64,000 nucleotides of DNA from Chryseobacterium endalhagicum (lineage in GTDB: Bacteria > Bacteroidota > Bacteroidia > Flavobacteriales > Weeksellaceae). Of the stretch, positions 32,456-41,159 are shown one piece after another. Position 1 is the first letter of the stretch; each line of letters opens with the position of its first letter. Location: contig NZ_JAELVM010000002.1 in the NCBI RefSeq assembly GCF_016745235.1, positions 558,001-622,000 of the forward strand. The letters run 5' to 3'. The translations under genes were made by a program, and so were the position numbers. The notes below the pieces were generated by a model that worked only from the letters and a program-made list of their open reading frames with translations, did no database searches and was not told the origin of the DNA.

Positions 32456-33821
32456 TGTGCAGCATTACTTCAATATTGCTCAGCATTCCGGAATCCATAC
32501 GGGGTGATAAAATGGAGCTGAAATCGGTATTGGGAAATTCTCTTTTGGAATTCACCACCAAATTAATGGACAGCCGGTCATTTTTCATCGCCGTATTCAC
32601 TTTAAGAAGGCTTGGAATGTTATTAAAGAACAAATCCTGTATTTCAAAATCCCAAATCTTAAACGGACTAAAGTAATCCGAGTTCCTTCCGATGATATAA
32701 AATTTATCGTTTTCTATGTATACCAGATCTGAGGTCAGTACTTTGCTCAGGTCTCCGGTATATTCGTTACCATTCAGATACCCGTTAAATACCGAAGGGG
32801 TATTGATGGTAAGACTGTAAATATCCTTCTGATGGTATGTGGTAACAAAAGCCTCTTTTTCCAGGGAGATATTTTCCAGAGGAACGCCCAGATAATTCGG
32901 TTCAAAATCTTCTTTTTCCGAATAGCTTATCTTATAGGTAGCCACTCTTGGCCCTGCTTCTGATGTCCCATAAGTTTTGTAGTAGGAAGGAACAGGAAAA
33001 TGTCCTGTAAATTTCAGAAAACATGTTTTTCCTACATAACCTCCTCCTATACTTATAAATTCCAAAGTTTTTCCTGCATTGCCAAGCTTCACATTGTAGG
33101 CCAGTAAAGTCCTCAGAAGTGTTGGCGTAATAAAAAAATTGGTCACATTGTATTTTTCGATATACGAAACCAAATTCAGTGCAATAAATTTGTAAGAGGA
33201 CAGAATGAGGTTTCCTCCTGACAGCAGATGCGAAAGGAACTGCGCTACCAAAGCATATGAATAATACAACGGAAGACATACAATACTGGTGTGGCCGCTG
33301 TTTATTCCCAAAGAATTCACATTCGATCTGATATTCTGCAATATACTGTCCGAAGAATGCATAATATATTTTCTGATCTTTGTGGTTCCGGAGCTTGACA
33401 ATACCACAGAGGTATTTTTAAGCGGCTGGTCCATATAATCATTCCTTATTAATATATTCCCGTATGGACTTTTGTGTATGTCATGCTCAAAATCAAAGGG
33501 TATGCAGGAATTATCCTGTGTAATGATTGCATAAAAGAAAGGAATTCCTTCCAGATTTTCTTTTGTGCATTCAATCAGAAGCGCACAGCCTCCTTTCTTC
33601 AGGATCAATAAATAAAGGATAATTAAATTTACTGTATTACCCTGATAATCGATCACAAACAGCTTGTCTTCAAAATCAGTCTCTGAAAAATTCTTTTCCA
33701 AAGATTCAACTTCCAATAATATTTCAGAATACGACATCTTCTTATTATTAAAATCAAGAATCCAGGAACCTGAATGGGTCAGCAGGCTGTTATGAATTTC
33801 ATTCCACAGAGATCTCATCAC
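32430..33821 (-). CDS. Adenylate-forming acyl-CoA/ACP ligase
   Basis: A 463-residue member of the AMP-binding superfamily. The motifs are A3 (VVLSSSGTTKIRKYIMHS), A5 (TYGTSEAGPRV), A7 (YTGDLSKVLTSDLVY) and A8 (IIGRNSDYFSPF). Ligases of this type activate an acid, such as a fatty or aromatic acid, as acyl-AMP and load it on a carrier. The C-terminal lobe is divergent and ends in NESHQFTK, in place of the usual A10 SGK-I-R pattern. In aryl polyene clusters the equivalent enzyme loads the starter unit. It overlaps the next gene by 26 bases and its upstream partner by 4. Confidence 0.85.
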   Translation of the reverse strand: MMRSLWNEIHNSLLTHSGSWILDFNNKKMSYSEILLEVESLEKNFSETDFEDKLFVIDYQGNTVNLIILYLLILKKGGCALLIECTKENLEGIPFFYAIITQDNSCIPFDFEHDIHKSPYGNILIRNDYMDQPLKNTSVVLSSSGTTKIRKYIMHSSDSILQNIRSNVNSLGINSGHTSIVCLPLYYSYALVAQFLSHLLSGGNLILSSYKFIALNLVSYIEKYNVTNFFITPTLLRTLLAYNVKLGNAGKTLEFISIGGGYVGKTCFLKFTGHFPVPSYYKTYGTSEAGPRVATYKISYSEKEDFEPNYLGVPLENISLEKEAFVTTYHQKDIYSLTINTPSVFNGYLNGNEYTGDLSKVLTSDLVYIENDKFYIIGRNSDYFSPFKIWDFEIQDLFFNNIPSLLKVNTAMKNDRLSINLVVNSKREFPNTDFSSILSPRMDSGMLSNIEVMLHNESHQFTK

Positions 33822-34231
33822 CCCAGTTTTTGTAGTACGTTAGTAATAAACTGCTTATACTCGCTGCTGAAAGGTTTCTGTTCAAGCGTTACAGCCTGCT
33901 CTTCCAGTTCTTTTCTGTCGTGAAGGATATTTTGGGAAAAACCCAGTCCCTTTGGAATATTACTTTCGATAAGGTATCTCAGAAATACTGCTTCATATCT
34001 GTTTTCTGCATCTGCACTTTCTACTGCAGACATGATCTCTTTATTGAAAGTGGCCAGATACTGTATCTTTTTCAGCGGACTGATTACGGTCTTCGCTCTG
34101 TACGCATTGGCTACAGCATTAAATGAAGCATTTAAGCAGTTACCTTTATCCAGGCTTTCCGCTGAAGCAATAAATTTTTTGATTTCTTTTTTATTGCCTT
34201 CTCTACAATTCATTAATAGATCTCTGATCAT
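33818..34231 (-). CDS. Hypothetical helical protein, first gene of the PKS/RiPP block
   Basis: A protein of about 137 residues from the ATG at 34231 (IRDLLMNCREGNKKEIKKFIA). A longer form from ATG at 34309 adds 26 residues that do not look like a signal peptide. It is charged and all helical: AYRAKTVISPLKKIQYLATFNKEIMSAVESADAENRYEAVFLRYLIESNIPKGL. No known domain recognised, though helical proteins of this size with similar composition are seen beside flexirubin and aryl polyene genes in flavobacteria. Its stop overlaps the next gene by 4 bases. Confidence 0.6.
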   Translation of the reverse strand: MIRDLLMNCREGNKKEIKKFIASAESLDKGNCLNASFNAVANAYRAKTVISPLKKIQYLATFNKEIMSAVESADAENRYEAVFLRYLIESNIPKGLGFSQNILHDRKELEEQAVTLEQKPFSSEYKQFITNVLQKLG

Positions 34232-34309
34232 ACGTAGATATTTTAAAATTAGACATCTTTTACTTACACCGGGTGATTGGTCATTTGATATTTTCCTGAA
34301 AAAGAACAT

Positions 34310-34589
34310 TTATCATTAAAGGAGGTTTTCAAATTTTCCGGAACAACTGTATTGATTTTTACAGTTTAGGGATCACCTATGCTGAGTTGCATTTTATATT
34401 TTTAAGTTTCCGTGTTGTTTCGATTTGGAAAAGAAAAAATATTTGTGTGTTTCTCTGAGACAAACTTAGATAAGAATCGAACTCAAAAAAAACAATTGAT
34501 GACAGGATTTATAAATTCACGCTATGGATTTATAAATCTTTAAATTTTAAAATGTTGAATTACAATGAATTGTGTAATAAATGCGAAAA
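34310..34589. other. Intergenic region between the PKS/RiPP operon and the regulator gene
   Basis: A 280-bp AT-rich spacer. Apart from the candidate -7 box at 34461-34468 it has long A and T runs but no open reading frame, no hairpin that I would call a terminator, and no repeat. It separates two same-strand genes and probably holds the control region of the large operon. Confidence 0.5.
34461..34468 (-). promoter_or_regulatory. Candidate -7 box for the PKS/RiPP operon
   Basis: Read on the minus strand this is TAAGTTTG, matching the Bacteroidetes consensus TAnnTTTG. A TTG is 24 bases upstream and another is 15 bases upstream, neither at the best spacing of about 19. It is the only full match in the 280 bp before the first gene. 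It would leave a leader of about 150-220 bases. Confidence 0.4.
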
Positions 34590-36353
34590 TTAAGATGCGA
34601 TTGCGTTTTCGATCTCTTTGATGTAAATTGAAGGCGTTGTACCTGTCTTTTTTTTGAATGCAGCCGAAAAAGCCTGGACATTATTATAGCCTAATTCATC
34701 TGCAATGGCAGGAAGTTTATAAGATCTGAGCTTTTTGTCCTCCAATAACCTCTCTGAAACATAGTCTATACGCAGATCATTCAGATAAGTAGTGAAGTTT
34801 TTTCCCTGTTGGGTATTAATTACTTCAGATAAATAGGCCGTATTGGTCTTTATGGTTTTTGCCAGACTGGCCAGCGTAATGCCTTTTTTAAGGAAATGTC
34901 CCTTGGATTCGAATGTATTCAGGTCTTTCAGAATAGATTTTGTAACGTCTTCAGATAAACTATTCCCGGATCTGTCCTTCATTTCAACCAAAATCTCCTC
35001 TATTTCTTCTGCTTCCTCCATCTCTTCCTCTTCTTCCTCTATCTGTGGCAGAATTTCTTCCCTGACGATTTCATGTTTCTGATTTTCAGATGATTCCATG
35101 TGCTTTTTTTCAATGGAATGAATTAAATCCTGAGCTATTTTTCTATACTCCTTCTCGGTTTTCTTGGATTTATAGTACAGGTAAATAAATAGGATAAGAA
35201 TTAATATAAGTACACTGATAGAGGCGTAAAGACCTGTTTTATTATTATTCAGATCATTAATAATATTCTCTTTTTCCCGCAGAAGATTGGGAGTGTCATA
35301 TTTCTTAGGAAGTTCCGTAGACAGGTATTTAAACTGCTCATCAAGCTTTTTATCCACCTTTAAGAACCGGTCTATATAATAAAGCTGTTTCTGTGTATCA
35401 TTATTCTCCTTATAATAATCAATAAGAAAGGTATATACATCCCTCAGATCCGGGAATGTAATATTGGTTTTCTCTACATTGGTATCCAGTTTAGTGAAAT
35501 ATTCTACTGTTTTCTTTTTATCATTCAGCCCTTCATAAGACTTCCCCAGGCTGTAAAGGACATAGTTGGCATTATTATCCTCAATGCTGGAGAAATAATC
35601 ATAAGATTTTGAAAACTCTTTAATGGCCTCTTCGTATTTTTTCTGTTTTAAATAAGAAAATCCTGACAGATATAAATACTGATTAACGCTATACTTGTTA
35701 TGGCTCTTCGCAGAATAGTCCAGTCCTTCTTTAATCAGCACATTTACAGAATCAAGATGATCACTTTCTATATAGCAGTTAATCAGGTTGATACGTGTCT
35801 GATTGTGCTCGCTTTCGGAAAGTTCTTTGGAATCATAATAGTGTCTGAACATCTTGGCTGCTTCCACATTGCGCCCGATATGGCTGTTGATATACGCAAT
35901 ATTAAGATTGGCATAGGCAATAAGTTTCTGATCTTTTTGCTTCTGGGCATGTTTTAAGCTTATAATATAGTTGTCCAGAGCTGCTTTGAGGTTATCATTT
36001 TTATAGTACAAATTCCCTTTCATCCTGTAAGCAATAGCTTCATAGGTGCTTTCCTCAGCATTTTTCGTAACAATAAAAACACTGTCTATATACTTCATGG
36101 CCTGCGGAAAATCTTCATTAAAATGGACCAGAATATATCCTTCTGCCATCTGAAGATTATTTCGTTCAAGCTTTGCTTTCTGTAAATAATATTTTGCAAT
36201 GATCTTAGACTCCTGGATTTTACCATTTTCATCATAATCATTAAACTTCTTTTTCAGCTCAGCATAGCCGAATCGTTTCAAAGAGTCGGTTAATTGTTTC
36301 TGAGCGCAAAAAAAATTTGCTGAAAGCAATAAAAGAGTAAATATCAGTCTCAT
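34590..36353 (-). CDS. TPR-containing AraC-type transcriptional regulator
   Basis: A membrane-bound regulator of about 587 residues from ATG at 36353 (RLIFTLLLLSANFFCAQ). The upstream in-frame ATG at 36395 lies above a candidate -7 box and is unlikely. After a signal peptide come TPR-like repeats (about 20-370), then a transmembrane helix (LYASISVLILILILFIYLYYKSK), an acidic linker (EEEEEEMEEAEEIEE) and a C-terminal AraC-type helix-turn-helix (LASLAKTIKTNTAYLSEVINTQQGKNF, RSYKLPAIADELGYNNVQAFSAAFKKKTGTTPSIY). This hybrid architecture is common in Flavobacteria. It is divergent from the lanthipeptide genes and lies upstream of the PKS/RiPP operon, so it could control either or both. Confidence 0.85.
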   Translation of the reverse strand: MRLIFTLLLLSANFFCAQKQLTDSLKRFGYAELKKKFNDYDENGKIQESKIIAKYYLQKAKLERNNLQMAEGYILVHFNEDFPQAMKYIDSVFIVTKNAEESTYEAIAYRMKGNLYYKNDNLKAALDNYIISLKHAQKQKDQKLIAYANLNIAYINSHIGRNVEAAKMFRHYYDSKELSESEHNQTRINLINCYIESDHLDSVNVLIKEGLDYSAKSHNKYSVNQYLYLSGFSYLKQKKYEEAIKEFSKSYDYFSSIEDNNANYVLYSLGKSYEGLNDKKKTVEYFTKLDTNVEKTNITFPDLRDVYTFLIDYYKENNDTQKQLYYIDRFLKVDKKLDEQFKYLSTELPKKYDTPNLLREKENIINDLNNNKTGLYASISVLILILILFIYLYYKSKKTEKEYRKIAQDLIHSIEKKHMESSENQKHEIVREEILPQIEEEEEEMEEAEEIEEILVEMKDRSGNSLSEDVTKSILKDLNTFESKGHFLKKGITLASLAKTIKTNTAYLSEVINTQQGKNFTTYLNDLRIDYVSERLLEDKKLRSYKLPAIADELGYNNVQAFSAAFKKKTGTTPSIYIKEIENAIAS

Positions 36354-36371
36354 CACAGTAGTAGTTTTATG

Positions 36372-36379
36372 CAAATTTA
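36372..36379 (-). promoter_or_regulatory. Candidate -7 box of the regulator gene
   Basis: On the minus strand it reads TAAATTTG, a full match to TAnnTTTG, 18 bases before the ATG at 36353. No TTG is found at 17-23 bases upstream. The site favours the start at 36353 over the one at 36395. Confidence 0.4.
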
Positions 36380-36560
36380 CATATTTCTTATTCAAAAAAC
36401 CAGGATTGAAAAAAAAACAAACAAGGTGCGCAATTAATTGAAAATAAATTAATTACAAAATTTAAAAACATCATGAATTTATAAATCTATACTATACAGA
36501 GATGGTTGGTTTAAAAAATATTCTTTTATTTGCTAACAGATTACTAAAAATAAATTTCTA

Positions 36561-36734
36561 ATGAAAAAACAAGACAAACAAGAGAAAAAACTATCGTTAA
36601 AAAAAGTGCAAATCATGAAAATTAACGATATGAGAATGATCAACGGAGGAGACAGCTACCACTATGGTGCGGGTATAAATTGTGGAGATGACGAGCCTCT
36701 TCCTACTCCTTTAAGACATACCTTTGTAAAATAA
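36561..36734 (+). CDS. Class I lanthipeptide-type precursor peptide
   Basis: A 57-residue precursor. Residues 1-28 form a basic leader (KKQDKQEKKLSLKKVQIMKI and NDMRMING) ending in a double-glycine site, Gly29-Gly30. The KKLSLKKxxI start is typical of Bacteroidetes class I lanthipeptides. The 27-residue core (31-57) has Ser32, Cys41, Thr49 and Thr54 and a proline-rich PLPTPL. Only one Cys means at most one lanthionine bridge, with two or more further Ser/Thr that could remain dehydrated. The start ATG follows an A-rich stretch. It is followed at 12 bases by the oligopeptidase gene. Confidence 0.88.
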   Translation: MKKQDKQEKKLSLKKVQIMKINDMRMINGGDSYHYGAGINCGDDEPLPTPLRHTFVK

Positions 36735-36746
36735 CGTTACTATTTT

Positions 36747-38924
36747 ATGAAGTATTCAATATTTATCATTATTTGTTCTTTTTCTGCTTCTCTATATGCC
36801 CAAAAAAACAACCCTGCTCCGTCTAAGCCTTCTACAGATGACTATTTCGGAACCAAGATTGTGGATGAATACAGAAATCTGGAAAATCTGGAAGACCCTC
36901 AAACCCTCAACTGGATGAAAACTCAGACGGACTATACCAATGCCGCGCTGGATCTGATTCCCAAAAGAAATTATTTTTCAGCAAAAATGCTTGAATTTGA
37001 TCAGAGGCAGGGATACTCCATATCCAATATGAAAATAACAGATAATGGTAAATATTTTTATTTAAAAAAGAACAGCAACGAAAAAGTTGCAAAACTATAC
37101 TATCGTAAAGGAATCTCAGGAAAAGAAGAATTGCTTTACGACCCTTCCCAATATAAGAAGTCGGAAAAAAATCATGAATTTGTCATTAATTACCTGAATC
37201 CAAGCTGGGATGGCAGTAAAGTAGCCATCTCATTAGCAGAGAAAGGGCAGGAACTGGCAGAAGCCATCATTATGGATGTTGATAAAAAATACATTCATCC
37301 GGAAATTATCACTCAGATTGAACCTGTAAGTGCAGGAGGAATCAAGTGGCTGGATGACAACAGTGGATTTATCTATCTCCACTACAGTACTACAGACTCT
37401 AAATCACTCGATTTTTATAAAAATACAAGAACCGTTTTATATAAAATCGGGACTGATCCTAAAAATATAACTGATCTTTTCTCTTCCAAAAACAATCCGG
37501 ATCTGAACATCACAGAAGATATGTTTCCCATGATCCTGGATTTTGATAAAGATGACCGATACTACATCGGTATGCTGGTAGATTACAATACGTACAGAAA
37601 AACATACATCATCTCTAAAAAAGATCTTTTAAGCGGGAAAAAGAACTGGAAACCTTTTTCAGATCCGGAAGATAAAACCAAATCATTAGAAGAGTCCAAC
37701 AATGATGTCTTCTTTTTATCGAGCTATAATTCTTCTCTTAACAGTCTTTGTAAAACCAGTATCAGCGACCCCCGGTTCAAAAATCCGGAAGTTCTGATCC
37801 CTGAAAAAAAGGATGAGATCATTAAAAGCTATAGAATTACCAAAGACGGTATCTATTATACCACAACCAAAAACGGGGTGGAAGCCAAATTACATTTACT
37901 GAATAACGGAAAGGATACGGAAATTCAACTTCCTTACTCATCCGGAAGTGTAGCTCTGCAATCCAAAGGGCAGAACTTTGCTGATATCTGGGTGATTTGT
38001 TCCGGTTGGGCGAATGATAACCAAAGATTCAGGTATGATCTGAAAACCAATACTTTTAAACCGGAAGATCTTACACCGGGTACAGAATATCCTGAGTTCA
38101 AGAATATTGTTGTGAAAGAGGTTACCGTAAAATCAAGAGATGGTGAAGAGATTCCCGTTTCCCTGATCTATAATAAGAACATTAAAAAAGACGGTAAAAA
38201 TCTCACTATGATAGACAGCTACGGGTCCTACGGATATTCCATTAATCCTTTCTTTGCGAAAAAATATCTGTTATGGATCAGTCAGGGAGGAATGGTAGCA
38301 GTAGCACACGTAAGAGGAGGTTCGGAAAAAGGTGAAAAATGGCGACTGGCAGGCTATAAGGAAACCAAGCCCAATACCTGGAAAGACCTGATAGACTGTA
38401 CAGAGTTCTTAATTAATGAAAAATATACATCAAAAGATAAAGTAGCACTTTGGGGAGCCAGCGCAGGAGGAATTACTGTAGGAAGAGCCATGACCGAAAG
38501 ACCGGATCTTTTTAAAGTTGTAGTCGCGGAAGTAGGGGTTATGAACCCTCTGAGAGATGAAACCACTCCCAATGCACAGCCTAAAGAATTCGGGACAGTA
38601 AAGGACCCTAAAGAATTTAAAGCTCTTCTGGAAATGGATTCTTACCATCATCTGGAAAAAGGAGTAAAATATCCCGCTACTTTTATTACAGGCGGAATCA
38701 ATGACCAGAGAGTTACCGTGTGGGAACCTGTGAAATTTGCGGCTGCATTATCGGCTGCCAGCACTTCAGGCCTTCCGGTGATGTTAAAAATAGATTATGA
38801 AGGAGGCCATGCAGGGAATGTTCCTGCAGCACACCGCTATGCCAACATAGGAGATATGTTTGCCTTCGCTTTGTGGCAGCTGGGCCACCCGGATTATCAG
38901 CCAAAACAAAATACAAAAAAGTAA
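36747..38924 (+). CDS. Prolyl oligopeptidase family serine peptidase (S9), secreted
   Basis: A 725-residue peptidase with a signal peptide (about 1-18, ending LYAQ). The seven-blade propeller part is N-terminal (about 75-430). The C-terminal alpha/beta hydrolase domain has catalytic Ser in WGASAGGITVGRA, Asp in GGINDQRVTVWEP and His in EGGHAGNVPA. Prolyl oligopeptidases cut peptides shorter than about 30 residues after proline. The gene sits between the precursor and LanB, with LanB following at 38925. The precursor core contains three prolines, so this enzyme may trim the product. POP-type proteases process class III lanthipeptides, but a class I link would be unusual. Confidence 0.9.
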   Translation: MKYSIFIIICSFSASLYAQKNNPAPSKPSTDDYFGTKIVDEYRNLENLEDPQTLNWMKTQTDYTNAALDLIPKRNYFSAKMLEFDQRQGYSISNMKITDNGKYFYLKKNSNEKVAKLYYRKGISGKEELLYDPSQYKKSEKNHEFVINYLNPSWDGSKVAISLAEKGQELAEAIIMDVDKKYIHPEIITQIEPVSAGGIKWLDDNSGFIYLHYSTTDSKSLDFYKNTRTVLYKIGTDPKNITDLFSSKNNPDLNITEDMFPMILDFDKDDRYYIGMLVDYNTYRKTYIISKKDLLSGKKNWKPFSDPEDKTKSLEESNNDVFFLSSYNSSLNSLCKTSISDPRFKNPEVLIPEKKDEIIKSYRITKDGIYYTTTKNGVEAKLHLLNNGKDTEIQLPYSSGSVALQSKGQNFADIWVICSGWANDNQRFRYDLKTNTFKPEDLTPGTEYPEFKNIVVKEVTVKSRDGEEIPVSLIYNKNIKKDGKNLTMIDSYGSYGYSINPFFAKKYLLWISQGGMVAVAHVRGGSEKGEKWRLAGYKETKPNTWKDLIDCTEFLINEKYTSKDKVALWGASAGGITVGRAMTERPDLFKVVVAEVGVMNPLRDETTPNAQPKEFGTVKDPKEFKALLEMDSYHHLEKGVKYPATFITGGINDQRVTVWEPVKFAAALSAASTSGLPVMLKIDYEGGHAGNVPAAHRYANIGDMFAFALWQLGHPDYQPKQNTKK

Positions 38925-41159
38925 ATGTCCCATTTTCCTTATCTTTTTTTTGACGAATTTGTAGTTCGTACCCCTTTGTTTTCATGTACGGATTTCCGTA
39001 CATATATGGGAAAAGATGAGATTCCGGAAATCACATTAAAAAAAATATATGCCGATCCTGTTTTTCAGGAAGCTATTTATCTGGCTTCTCCTTTCCTGCA
39101 TGGAGAGCTGGTGAAATGGCTCAGCACAGAACATCCATACGATGCAAAAGAAGAACAGAAACTAAGAAATACCCTGCTGAAATATTTTTGCCGTATAAGT
39201 ACACGCAGTACTCCGTTCGGATTGTTCTCCGGTGTTGGCCAGGGTAAATTTTCAGCATCACCAGATTCATTGGGTAAGGAAAACATTTCCTCAGCTTCAT
39301 TATCAGGGGATTGGTTGAGAGACACCAAACTGGATATGCATTTTCTGGTTTCCCTCGCTCAGCATTTTGTAAAAACCAGGGAAATAAGAGACCAGCTGCT
39401 GTTTTATCCTAATAACAGTATGTATAAAATCGGGAACAAGATCCGTTATATAGAATATCAATATACTCAGGGGAAAAGAGATTATATCATATCATCCGCT
39501 CCGCTTTCAGAAGAACTGCAGCAGGTCCTGAAATTTTCCCGATCCGGAAAAACCATACACGAGATTGCACAGATCCTGATTAATGAAGAAATAAGCGGAG
39601 AGGAAGCGGCAGAATTTATTGAAGAACTTGTTGATAATCAATTACTGGTAAGCCAGCTGGAACCGAATGTATCGGGGGGCGATTTTATGGATCTGTTAAT
39701 TTCAGCTTTAACAAAAATACATGCCGGCGATGCTGCCACTATTCTGAAGAACATTAAAGATAAGCTGGAGAAACTGGATCTCCATATCGGAAATCCAGCC
39801 ACTCTTTATGCTGAAACGGAAGATCTAATCAGATCCTTTGATACGGTGTACGACAGGAAGTTTCTTTTTCAGACGGATCTCTATTCTAAAAATGAGTTCT
39901 TCCTTTCCCCACACTGGAAAAAGGAACTGAAAAAAGGGATCTGTTTTTTAAATAAAATCACATTACCTCAAACGGAAACTACCTTTCAAAAATTCAAACA
40001 GGCATTTTCCGAACGGTTTGAGGCAGAGGAAGTGCCTCTCCTGTATGTTCTGGACGCAGAAGTAGGAATAGGATACAGACAGGGTGTTTCTGCAAAAGGT
40101 CTTCATCCTTATTTGAATGACCTGAAACTTCCCGCCTCTTCCAAAAAGCAAAACCGCAGCATTCATTTTAATTCCGTTCTTACTATTCTGAACGAAAAGC
40201 TGCAGGATGCCTTAGTGTTTCAGCATGAAAAAATTGAATTATCTGATCAGGATTTTGACTCCTTTGAGGAAAACTGGGATGATCTGCCAGATACTCAATC
40301 TTTTTTAACAGAAATAATTTCAGAAGATCATCGGGAAAAATTATTTATCAACAGCAGTACCACATGCAGTGCTGCTAATTTTTTGGGAAGATTTCATTCG
40401 GAAAAATCCGGGATTCGGAATTTAGCAAAAGCTATTGCCCACAAGGAAAATGAGCTGAATTCCGACTCGATTCTTGCGGAAATCATTCACCTGCCGGAAG
40501 CCAGAATAGGCAATATCATCCGGAGACCATCATTACGGGAGTATGAAATTCCGTACTTAGCGCAGTCTGATCTACCTGCGGACCAGCAGATTTCAGTGGA
40601 TGACCTGTATATTTCGCTGAAAAATGATCAAATTGTTTTGCGCTCCAAAAGGTTGAATAAAGAAGTAAAACCTTATCTCACCAATGCCCATAATTATGCT
40701 TTTGAGACGCTTCCTGTCTACCATTTTTTATCTGATCTGTATTCTCAGAATGTCAGGACCGGGCTTTACTTTGATTGGGGCGGGCTGGAGGACATCTACC
40801 GGTTTTTGCCAAGAGTGGAATACGGGAATATCATCCTTGCAAAGGCCAGATGGAAAATAACGGACAAGGATATTTTGCATCTGCTTCCTATAATTTCGGA
40901 TAAAAATCATTTTTTAGCTGAATTAACAAAATGGAGAACCCAAATGAAAATACCGGCATGGATACAGTGGGCGCACTTTGACAATACGCTGGCTCTGCAT
41001 CTGGACAATTATGATATGGCTCAAATGTTCATACAGATTGTCAAAAGTGAAAAATCATTGGCTGTGGAGGAGTTTTTATACCACGAAACTCATGATCATA
41101 AGCAGGAATTCATCTTTTCGCTGTATAAAGCTGAAGCCTTAAAAAAACCGGGAGCATGA
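38925..41159 (+). CDS. Lantibiotic dehydratase LanB, glutamylation part
   Basis: A 744-residue protein of the LanB N-terminal type, which uses glutamyl-tRNA to esterify Ser/Thr of the precursor. Supporting sequence includes FDEFVVRTPLFSC near the start, CRISTRSTPFGLFSGVGQGKF around 90, LVDNQLLVSQLEPNVSGGDF near 235, and FHFNSV/ELNSDSILAEIIHLPEARIGNIIRRPSLREYEIPYL near 520. The length is shorter than NisB (about 993), because the elimination domain is encoded separately by the next gene. It starts the base after the peptidase stop and overlaps the next gene by 4 bases. This split-gene layout is known from pinensin-type Bacteroidetes loci. Confidence 0.88.
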   Translation: MSHFPYLFFDEFVVRTPLFSCTDFRTYMGKDEIPEITLKKIYADPVFQEAIYLASPFLHGELVKWLSTEHPYDAKEEQKLRNTLLKYFCRISTRSTPFGLFSGVGQGKFSASPDSLGKENISSASLSGDWLRDTKLDMHFLVSLAQHFVKTREIRDQLLFYPNNSMYKIGNKIRYIEYQYTQGKRDYIISSAPLSEELQQVLKFSRSGKTIHEIAQILINEEISGEEAAEFIEELVDNQLLVSQLEPNVSGGDFMDLLISALTKIHAGDAATILKNIKDKLEKLDLHIGNPATLYAETEDLIRSFDTVYDRKFLFQTDLYSKNEFFLSPHWKKELKKGICFLNKITLPQTETTFQKFKQAFSERFEAEEVPLLYVLDAEVGIGYRQGVSAKGLHPYLNDLKLPASSKKQNRSIHFNSVLTILNEKLQDALVFQHEKIELSDQDFDSFEENWDDLPDTQSFLTEIISEDHREKLFINSSTTCSAANFLGRFHSEKSGIRNLAKAIAHKENELNSDSILAEIIHLPEARIGNIIRRPSLREYEIPYLAQSDLPADQQISVDDLYISLKNDQIVLRSKRLNKEVKPYLTNAHNYAFETLPVYHFLSDLYSQNVRTGLYFDWGGLEDIYRFLPRVEYGNIILAKARWKITDKDILHLLPIISDKNHFLAELTKWRTQMKIPAWIQWAHFDNTLALHLDNYDMAQMFIQIVKSEKSLAVEEFLYHETHDHKQEFIFSLYKAEALKKPGA

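Noticed and set aside
36506..36542. Promoter for the lanthipeptide precursor (TTG and TTTATTTG)
   Set aside because: The -7 box has one mismatch and the spacing is 26 bases, too long for a supported call.
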